From positions 62,001 through 126,000 of the forward strand of contig CAYHFW010000003.1 in NCBI GenBank assembly GCA_964355975.1: DNA of 64,000 bases, read 5' to 3'. The notes beneath the pieces are model-generated. The model saw only the letters and a program-made list of their open reading frames with translations. It did not search any database and was not told where the DNA came from. Shown one piece after another: positions 34,690-44,600 of this stretch. Every line of letters starts with the position of its first letter. The first letter of the stretch is position 1. The position numbers and the translations under genes were made by a program. The DNA is from F1-60-MAGs104 sp964355975 (lineage in GTDB: Bacteria > Planctomycetota > Phycisphaerae > Phycisphaerales > SM1A02).

Positions 34690-35613
34690 TTACTTGGATG
34701 GCGGAGTGGCCTGCGCGTTTCGCGCCGCTGCCGCCTCGTCGGGAGTCGCTGCGATGTAGAGCGTTGATCGCTCGATCGCAAGGATGTACTGACGATTCAG
34801 ATTGAACATGTACGTCTTGGTTGCTGCGGAATTCGCGTCATTGAGAAGTTGCATCGAAAAGTCAAACTGCCCCTGCGCATACGCCTTTGACTTTTCATCG
34901 GTGGCAGCATCGGCCTTGGCCTTGAGGTCGGCCGCCTGCTGACGCATTCCTTGAAGGCGAGTCACAGTGTCTTGAAAGGACTGATTTGCCTGCGCGTCAT
35001 TCAATGAGCAGACCGTGACTGTCTTGGCTACCGCGCTTCCATCGGTTGGCGCGGGCTGCTGCGCAATCTCTTCGTCGGTGAGCACGAGAAGGACTTCACT
35101 CTTCTCAGGCACCTGTACGAAGTTGCGAAGGACTGAATATCCGTAGCTCTTCATCATCACCTGATTGTCACCCTCGAGTCGCTTCACAGCAGCATCGAGT
35201 TGCGTCTGAAGCGCGTCGCGCTCTGGTCCGGCGGCAGCGGCAGCGATCGATTCATTCAACTTCACGATCGCGCCGCGTTGTCCCTGGATGACCTGCACAT
35301 TTCGGGTGAACTCTTCGTTTGCCGCTCGCCCGTCGATCGATGCGATCTTGACGAGTTCAGTTTGTTGTTGGGCAGGCGCCGCGGGTGGCTGCGCAGGAGT
35401 CGGCGCGGCGGGTGCAGGAGCCTGCGCGGCTGGCGCGGCTGGCGCGGCTGGCGCGGCTGGCGCAGTTGGCGCGGCTGGCGCAGTTGGCGCGGCTGGCGCA
35501 GTCGGCGCAGTTGGCTTCGCAGGTGCGGCGTTGCCCTGCGTGCATCCTGCAAGAGCCGAAACAACTGTGAGCACGACGCCGAGCGAGAGGTTGATGTGGA
35601 AGGAGGAAGTCAT
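34690..35613 (-). CDS. Lipoprotein with Pro/Ala repeats and an internally duplicated helical domain
   Basis: Unknown function. The ATG at 35613 begins a lipoprotein signal (lipobox SALAGC, Cys about 24). A low-complexity Pro/Ala/Thr segment follows (about 30-83) and then two copies of a ~95-residue mixed domain: copy 1 from IASIDGRAANEEFTRNVQ to VLLVLTDEEIAQ, copy 2 from VCSLNDAQANQSFQDTVT to LYIAATPDEAA. Each copy has a beta-strand, a long coiled-coil helix pair and a terminal strand, the shape of OmpH/Skp-like periplasmic chaperones, which is only a suggestion. It follows the giant autotransporter by 50 bp on the same strand, so a role in its secretion is possible. Confidence 0.85.
   Translation of the reverse strand: MTSSFHINLSLGVVLTVVSALAGCTQGNAAPAKPTAPTAPAAPTAPAAPTAPAAPAAPAAPAAQAPAPAAPTPAQPPAAPAQQQTELVKIASIDGRAANEEFTRNVQVIQGQRGAIVKLNESIAAAAAGPERDALQTQLDAAVKRLEGDNQVMMKSYGYSVLRNFVQVPEKSEVLLVLTDEEIAQQPAPTDGSAVAKTVTVCSLNDAQANQSFQDTVTRLQGMRQQAADLKAKADAATDEKSKAYAQGQFDFSMQLLNDANSAATKTYMFNLNRQYILAIERSTLYIAATPDEAAAARNAQATPPSK
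35425..35514. repeat. 9-bp tandem repeat encoding Pro/Ala (Thr) tract
   Basis: About ten copies of a 9-bp unit (GGCGCGGCT, alternating with GGCGCAGTT) read as Ala-Pro-Ala and Thr-Ala-Pro on the minus strand of the lipoprotein gene. The units are nearly identical, so slippage could change copy number without breaking the frame. Confidence 0.8.
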
Positions 35614-35663
35614 TGGATTAGAAATTGTAGGGATTGGGGGCAACCACCGCAGACGGTCACGAC

Positions 35664-38600
35664 TCAAAACGGAATCACGACTTTCAATTGCACATTGCTC
35701 GACGATGTGTTCTGCGAGAACTGGCCCGCATAGATCGCCTGAATGAGAATCGAGTTTGAAAGTTTCAAGTCCACACCGCCAGCGGCGTTGATGAAGTTCT
35801 GGTCGTTGAGTCCTGAGACATTGAAAGTTGGAACTCCGATCGGCGCTCCTTCAAGAGCCGCTGAGATCGATGGTGCCGCAGACGAGTACCAGCTGTATCC
35901 AACCGAACCGTAAGGACTGATCGTGCAACTTCCAGCCTTGAACTCATGACCAAACTGCAGAGTCGGAGAGACTGAGAAGACGTTGTACGTTGCAGACGAG
36001 ACCATCAAGTCCATTGCGCCAGCACCTGTCTCATTGAAACTCTGACTGTTGATTCCAGAGAACGCCGCATCGACGAATGGTCGCACGTACCAGTCTGTGA
36101 ACTTGAAGTCGTGCGATGCGCGAAAGCGCGCCGCGTAGTAACTCGCGTTGAATTCGCCTGTCGCGGGCGTCGGCGATCCGAAGATGTTCGAGCGCGTGAC
36201 ATCGAACTCGCTGTATCCGCCTCCCACTGCGAGCGCCAACTTTGTTGATCCAAAGAACTTCGTGATCGATGCGCCGATCTCTCCCACTGATCCATCGCTC
36301 TGCGCTGTCGCGCCGTCGGTGAGGTTTGTCGAGATCGTTGCGAAACCAAGTCCGACGCCAGCGAACCACTGATCGCCCAGATCGAACTGCACTCCCGCAG
36401 CGACATCGAATGACGTCGATCGGAAGCCGAAATACTCGCTGGTTGGATCGCTGTTGTAGAAGCCTCCGACTGAGTCGAACCAGACGAAGTGACCCTTCTG
36501 CATCGCCGCGGCGGTACCAGCCCCTGACCCATCATCATCGGTGAGATAGGAAGTTCGGTTCGACGCAACCCAATCGCCATCGTCATTGAACTTGTACGCA
36601 GAGTCGAGCTGACTGCATCCCAACATGCTTTGCAAGAATCGATTTGACGAGAGATCGAGCGATCGTTGCGCAGATGTGTAGACCTCGGGCGACATCGAGT
36701 CGTAGGCGCTCGCAACATCGCTTGCAGTTGGGAGCGCGATCAGGGCAGCAATCATTGGAGCAAGGTCGGGTGAACCGCCTGCGAGCTGGATTTCGTTGAT
36801 GTATTCGCCGGTCGAAGTCTGATTGCGATTGAATGTGCCGCCACCGACTCCAGCAAAGTTCACGACCATATTGAGCGGAATGAAGTTTGGAGGCGCCACC
36901 GCGAAGAGCGCACCTTCTGGAGCTGCTTCCAATGGAAGTGCCGAACCAAGCGAGAACTGTGCGACAGCCGATTCGGGAGCGACGAGTGTCAGCCCGTCGT
37001 AACTGACCCCTTCGTCTGCAAGCAAGAAGATGAGCTCGCGCTCACCGGGCTTGAAGTACCCAGAGTCTTTGAACAAAAGATTCATCGTTCCTTCGACTGT
37101 CGCGGTGCGCGAGACATGCAAGAGGTCGATGGAGTCGTCGATGCCATCGACTGTGATGTCCATCTGTCCGGTGGGACCCTGCACATACGAGCCATTGAGT
37201 TGGGTGGTGTAGGTCGATGTGTCACCGAGGGCGAGCCGCCCATGATTTTCGAAGACTTCGTCGGCACTCTCACCGACGAAGAGCGTCGCTCCTGCGTACA
37301 TGTTCGCCCCCACCTGGTTCACAACCGAGTTGTTGCCCGCGCCGAGATCGAGACTGCCGTAGAGCGTCCCCCAGTTGCTGACGCTGTCGTTCCCCTCAGT
37401 GGCCATGACCGAGAATCCGTCTGGACTCGCTGCGGTCGAGTCGGCGTACACGATGCCCTCGTTGAGGAAGTAGTTGTCGGTGCCGCCTGACAAGACGACG
37501 CCCACGCCGCTATCGCCGACGACGATCTGGTTCTCCCAGGCGAGAGAGACACCGATGTTGCCCTGACCAGTGGATCCACGCGATTGCGCGAATATGCCGA
37601 TGCCATCCTCACCTCTTGCCGCAATGTTTCCTTGAACCCCAATGTTCACAGACCCGGACGAGCCGACGCCACCCGCAGTATCCATGAACTCTCGATTGAC
37701 GAATCCACCGCCGCCACCAAGGCTCTGAGCAAGGATGCCGATTGCGCCCGCCCCTTGGGTGGTTATGTCGCCGGTTTGATAGAGGGTGATGCTTTCGCCA
37801 TCACCAGTGTTGTCGGCGCTCGCCGTCACGGTGGGCGCAGTCGCATCGCTCCACAGCGCTCCACCGCCGCCACCGACGCTCTGAAGGATGATGCCGTGGG
37901 AGAACTCTCCAGTCGTTGCGACTGAGCTTCCGTTGTTCACAAGGATCGGCGCACCGTTTCCAGCCGCGCCGTTCTGGCCACCGACGACCACATCGAGCGA
38001 ATCGAAACCCGTCATCGTCGCTTGGCCGCCACCGGCACCGATGCTCTGCAGCAGCAGCCCTGGCGAACGGTCGCCAGCCGTTGACACACCGCCGACGTAC
38101 ACCGCGTTGATCGCTCCGCCGTCGCTGTCGATCGTCGCGTTTCCACCCAGAGTGCTCTGCGCCACAGAGAATCCGCCTGTGTGCTCTGGAAGCAAGATCG
38201 TGGTGACTTCGATCAGTGCGCTTCCACCGCCACCGCCGATGGATTGCACGAGCGCGCCCATCGAATCGCTGCCCAGAGTCGCCACATCGCCATGCCGAGA
38301 ATCGGTGATATCCCCGCCATCGCCGTTGTTGACATTCGATCCGCCGACCTCAAGGTTGAAGTCGCCCTCCGCGAGCGTGTCGACGAGTATCACTTCATTC
38401 GCGGTGCCACCACCTCCGCCGATCGACTGAACCTCACTCGCGGTTGAGCCGTTGCCGGTTGTTGCAACCGATCCTTGAAACTGGTTCATCACAGTACCGC
38501 CCGAAACATCGGTCAGTGGATCGGCGGCAGCGGCAACAGCGGAGATGTCGGATGGTTCAACATCGGCACCCAAGCCAACCAAGATCAACCAACCTGCAAT

Positions 38601-41600
38601 GGCGGGATTGGTCGGGATGATGATTCCGTCTTGGCCAATCCTGACAGCTTGCTTGCTCGCATCGAGGAGCAGATCGACATTACCGCCGCCGCCAGCAACA
38701 CTCTGCGTGAACACCGCATTGCTTCGATCACCAGACATCACGATGTTGCCCTGGCCCGTCACGGTCACATCGCCTGCTCGTCCCAACGTCCCGCCGCCGA
38801 TCGTCTGTTGAATCAGAAGGTTCGCAAGGGACCACGCTGGCGAACCGACTGCCCATCCCATCTTGCCGCCACCACCGCCGACGGACTGCGCGAACACTCC
38901 AATCGAATCGTCGCCGTGGGATTGGAGTGAACCGACTGCGTTGTTCACAGTGACATTGCCCCCCGCGCCACCATCGCCTCCGACTCCACCGAGCCCGACA
39001 TTCGCCAACAGGTTGCTTGGGTTGAGCGACAGCACGTTTGGAGTCGCTGTCACTGCGAAGTTGCCATCTCCACCGCCTCCACCAACGCTCTGTGCATAGA
39101 CGCCGTATGACGAATTGCCCCAAACTTCGATGTTTCCAGTGTTTGTCACCGTGACTGGAGCTGCTGTGTTTCCTGAACCGCCTGCTCCACCGACTGCGAT
39201 CACCAATGGTGGAGGTTCATCCCCGAACGCAGAGCCACCCAATTGAATGTTGCCGGAGATTGCGTATCCACCGCTTCCACCACCACCGCCGATGCTCTGT
39301 GCGATGATGCCGTGCGCCTGCGACCCACTCGTGGTGATCGTTCCCTGATTGAGAACATCGACGATGCCAGAGCGACCACCGACACCACCCGAGCCACCAA
39401 GGCCGAAGGTGATCCCAGATTGGACCGCGGTATCACTCGATGGCTCATAGCTGAGATCTGCGGTAATCACGTTGCTTCCAATTCCACCGCCGCCACCGAT
39501 GCTCATCGCGTAGATGCCGTGCGACGAGTCGCCACTTGTCACAATCAAAGAATCCCGCGACTCGTTTCTTACAACCACGCTTTCGCCGACCCCACCCTCT
39601 CCGCCATCTCCGCCAACGGCGAACGAGAAGATGTTGGTGTCGGTCGTTCGGGTGATCATCCCTGAGTACACATTGCCGGCGTTGCCGCCGCCGCCACCGA
39701 TGGACTGTGCCAACACTCCAATCGAGTTTGACTTTCTCGTCACCACCGCACCAGTGTTGATCACGCTGACACTGCCGGAGGTGGCGCCATCACCACCGCT
39801 CCCGCCGACCTGAACCGCGAAGACCGTCGCGCCCGGAGTTACAGTCGGAGCCGTGACCGGAATTGGAATGGGTATGAGGAAGTTGATCGTCATTCCACCG
39901 TTTCCGCCGCCGCCGCCGATGCTCTGCGCGAGGATGCCGTGTGAAAAATCCCCGTCTGTATCGACGATTCCACCGCTGGTGATTCCGACAACTCCGCTGG
40001 TGTTTCCTGATCCACCATCGCCTCCAACCCCGACGCTGAGAGTCCCCTTTCCGTATCCGGCGCCACCCGTCACCGAATATCCGCCCGTTCCGCCGCCACC
40101 GCCGACTGATTGAGCAAGGATTCCAATCGAGTTGTCCGTTGCCGTTCTCAAGTCAGCGAAACTGGTGACTGTGACATCGCCACCCACGCCGCCCTCTCCA
40201 CCATTGCCGCCAACCGAAATGCCGACGCTTGGTGCGTTGGTGAGGAAATTCGCCGCAATCTTCCCGCCGCCGCTTCCGCCGCCGCCGCCAACACTTTGAG
40301 CGAAGATTGCATGCGCCGCTTGACCGGTCGTGCGCACTTCACCGATGGCATTCACGGTCACATTGCCCGCGCCACCTCCAATTCCACCGGTGCGTCCGAC
40401 CGCCACGTTGCCCTCGATCGATGTCTTCTTCCCGTCCGAAGTAGTGTCCTGTGCGAGCGAGACCGATGTTGTCGAACTCGTTCCACCGCCTGCGCCAATC
40501 GACTGCGCCAACAATCCAAAGGAACCATTCGCGTGAGTACGAATCGATCCCGTTGAACTCAGGGTGACGCTTCCACTCGCTCCTCCGGTGCCTCCGACCT
40601 TTCCAAGGGTCATCGTGAGCGTGGTCTTGTTTTTCACGCCCGCGTTCACCGCCTTGTTGAAGTCAAGGCCCACATTGCCACCGCCCCCGCCGATGGACTG
40701 TGCGAGGATTCCGAATGAATTGACGCCAGAGGTCTCGACATTGCCGACCTGTGTCACAACGACAGCTGCCGCAACTCCGCCATCGCCGGGTTGGCCTCCA
40801 ACCAGCAGAGATCCGGTGTATCCATTCTCTGCATCAGGCGCATACGAGCCGGTCACGGCCATGTTGTAATTGCCATTGCCTCCGCCCGCGCCGATGGACT
40901 GCGCAAGGATTCCATGGCTGCCTGCCAAGTTTGTCTCGATATCGCTGTAGTTGCGCACTGTCGCGATCCCAGCTGATCCTGACTGGCCTCCACCACCGCC
41001 CACTGCGATTGAACCGACATAGGAAGTGTCTTTCACCCCGAGCGCAGCGCCAACAACAAAGTTCATCCCCGCATCGCCACCGCCGCCGCCGATACTGGAC
41101 GCTTCGATTCCATACGCGTTCGCGCCCGTGGTTGAGATGCGTCCTGTGGTTGCCTCGGCGCTCCCGCGCACGACGAGAACACTGCCCGCGTTGCCGCCGG
41201 CTTCTCCGCTTCCACCAACCCCAAGTGTGATCGGCGATGCGCCGTAACTCAGCAGCCCCGTCACATTCATGCCGCCCATGCCGCCGCCGCCGCCAACGCT
41301 CTGCGCCACAATTCCCCGCGCATTGTCACCGATCGTCGTCACGGACCCCGTGTGACTGACTTGGACAACTCCAGCATTGTCGCCCGTTCCGCCGTTGCCA
41401 CCGACGCCGGCTATGACGGCGAGGTCGGTTCCACCTGCAAGTGTCACCTGCCCGCTCACATTGAGGCCGCCATTGCCGCCGCCGCCGGCGATGCTCTGCG
41501 CCAAGATCCCATGCACCCAACGGCCAGTTGTGTTTGCATCGCCGTCGAGGGTGACACTCACGGCACCACTCGCCGCCCCCGCTCCGCCGAAGCCACCGAG

Positions 41601-44600
41601 ACCAAATGTCAAGGAGTTTGCGGGGTCTGAGAAGGTGATGCCACCCGTGACATTGATGCCGCCGTTGCCGCCGCCGCCGCCAACGCTCTGGGCAAACACG
41701 CCGGCGGCCGAGTACACACTCTCTGTATCGCCAGGACCGACGGGCGTTGCCTCACGCTGAAATGCGTTGACATCGGTGGTGGCATTGACGGCGACATCGC
41801 GACCAATCCCTGCGTCGCCGCCGAAACCGCCGAAACCGAAGAGGAGCGATGCGTTGGAGGTGAGCCCGGCTGTCACATTGATGCCGCCTTCGCCGCCGCC
41901 GCCACCCTCGCTCTGTGCGAAGATCGCAGACTTGCCCTGGCCGTAGGCCGTGATGCTCTCACCCGTCACCGTGACACCGACCGCGCCCGCATTACCGCCG
42001 CCGCCGCCGAAGCCGCCGAGACCGAACACCGCCCCGACCGCAGTGCCTGCGTTGCTCAAGATGTTGACTCCTGCACTCACATTGATTCCGCCGCTGCCGC
42101 CTCCGCCACCAGCCGATTGCGCGAAGATGCCGTGTCCGCCCGCGCCCACGGCGCTCTCGTCGGCGAGCAACCCAGCCGCGATGAGGGTTCCCTGGTAGGC
42201 GAGCGTCACCGACCCCGCGCTTCCACCACCACCGCCGAAGCCGCCGATTCCGACGGAGATTGCGGAGGACTGCCCGCTCGTGGTGCTCAGGGCGAGTGAT
42301 CCGGTGATGTTGATTCCACCATCGCCACCCGAACCACCAAGCGACTGGGCGAAGAGGCCATGGGAGGTGTTCCCCAGAGTCTGCACATCACCCACAACGG
42401 CCAGAGTGACAGCATCCGCATTGCCGCTCCCGCCGCCGAAGCCTCCGACGCCGACTCCGAGTGCGACATTTGTGCCGCCTGAGAGCGACACCGCGCCGGT
42501 GTAATTCAGTGCGCCGACTCCTCCAGCGCCGCCGATGCTCTGTGCGGTGATGGCTGTGGAAGCGTTGCCCGATGTCCTGAAGTACTGCGTGGCGTCGGTT
42601 GTCCTCACTGTGCTCTCAACCCGTCCGCCGTTTCCGCCGCCGCCGCCGAAGCCGCCCACTCCGAGCCCCAGTGTTCCCCCACTTGCCTTGCCGATGTTGA
42701 CGGTGCCCGTGATGTTGACTCCGCCGTCTCCGCCGGCGCCGCCGACACTTTGCGCGAGGATCGCCTTGGAATTCGTGCTCCCGGTCGTCACCACGCCACC
42801 AGTGACACGATTCACGACCAGGCTCCCATGACCGCCCCCGCCACCGAAACCGCCGACTCCGATGCCCACACCGCCACTGCTCGCCGACGACGCAGTCACG
42901 AGGCCCGTGATATTCAGTCCGCCCTTGCCACCCGCGCCGCCGATGGACTGTGCGAGCACGCCGACCGCATTGTCGCCCCGGGTGAGCACAATTCCATCGA
43001 GCGTATTCACCGTGTTGTGAACCTCATTGCCATTGCCACCGCCGCCGCCGAATCCGCCGAGCCCAAAGGCCAGCGCGCCGCTGCCCGAGCTTCCCGCAGT
43101 GACCGCTCCCGTGAAGTTCACTCCGCCCACTCCGCCACCGCCACCGAGCGATTGCGCGATGACTCCGAATCCACCGTCGCGGGAGTTTTCAATGGTGCCA
43201 GTGAAATTGTTTGTGACCCTCGAGGATGAGCCGCCGTCGCCACCCATGCCGCCAATCCCGACGGCTGCCGCGCCAGCGCCGGTGCTCCCGAGCGAAAGGA
43301 CTCCTGTCAGATTGAACGATCCACTTCCACCTCCACCACCGACACTCTGTGCGAGCACGCCGCCCGACGCTGTCTCGTGATCGACTGACTCGGCAGTTGC
43401 GAGGAGGAGAAGTTCGCGCGCGTTGACAATGTTCGCGAAGAGTGTCGAGTTGACGGCGCCAGCGTTTCCGCCTGCGCCACCACTCCCTCCGATTCCAACT
43501 CCGACAGCCCCCGCACCCACTCCACCACCCGCGAGCGTGGCCGAGACGTTGAATCCGCCATTGCCGCCTCCGCCACCGATGGACTGCGCCACGATGCCCA
43601 TCGATTCGGCACCGCGAATGAGCACATCACTTGAGGCGACTTCGCTGCCGACGAACAGTGTGACCGCGCTGCCGGCGCCGCCGCCACCGGCTGTGCCGCC
43701 AAGACCGACGCTGAGTGCACCCCCGCCAGTGCCTCCATACGCCCCAGCCACATCGACATTGAATCCACCGTCTCCACCGGCGCCACCGACTGATTGCGCG
43801 AGCACGCCGATTGAGTTCTTCCCCTCAGTCCAGATGTCACCGAGCACTGTCGCGTGAACAAGCCCACCGTTGCCGGCGACCGCTCCTGATCCGCCGAGCC
43901 CAACACTCGCCGCGCCGTTCCCGATCGCGCCGACGCTAGCCCCAACCGAGACATTGAATCCACCCGTGCCACCTCCACCACCAATTGACTGTGCCGTGAA
44001 TGCGTTGGACTTGTCCCCGCGTGTGTGAATCGACCCTGTTGATGTAGCCACGACTGCGCCGCCATGACCGCCGCCAGCACCGGATCCGCCAAGGCCGACT
44101 GCGACGGCTCCACCTATCCCTACGAAGGAACCAGCAACCGAGACATTGAAGCCGCCGTTTCCACCACCCTTGCCGAGGCTTTGCGCGAGGACTCCGCCAG
44201 AATTGTTGCCCGTCGTATCGACATCATTGCTCACCGAGAGTGCAACCGCCGCGCCATTGCCTCCACCGCCACCGCTTCCGCCGAGACCAACCGCAACGCC
44301 AGCGCTGCCGACGCCCGCGCCGGTTCCTGTGATGACAACGTTGTAGCCACCATCACCGCCTCCGCCGCCGACACTCTGCGCGAGCACGCCGACCGAGTTT
44401 TCGCCGAGCGTTCGGATCAACCCACCGGACGATTGCGCGAGGACCACTCCGCCGTGACTGGCGGTGCCACCAGATCCGCCGAGTCCGACTGTGAGTGCCC
44501 CGCTGCCAATGGCAGCTCCAGCCACACCCACCGTGACGTTGTATCCACCGGTGCCGCCACCTCCACCAATGGATTGGGCTGTGAAGCCGTTGGACTTGAA

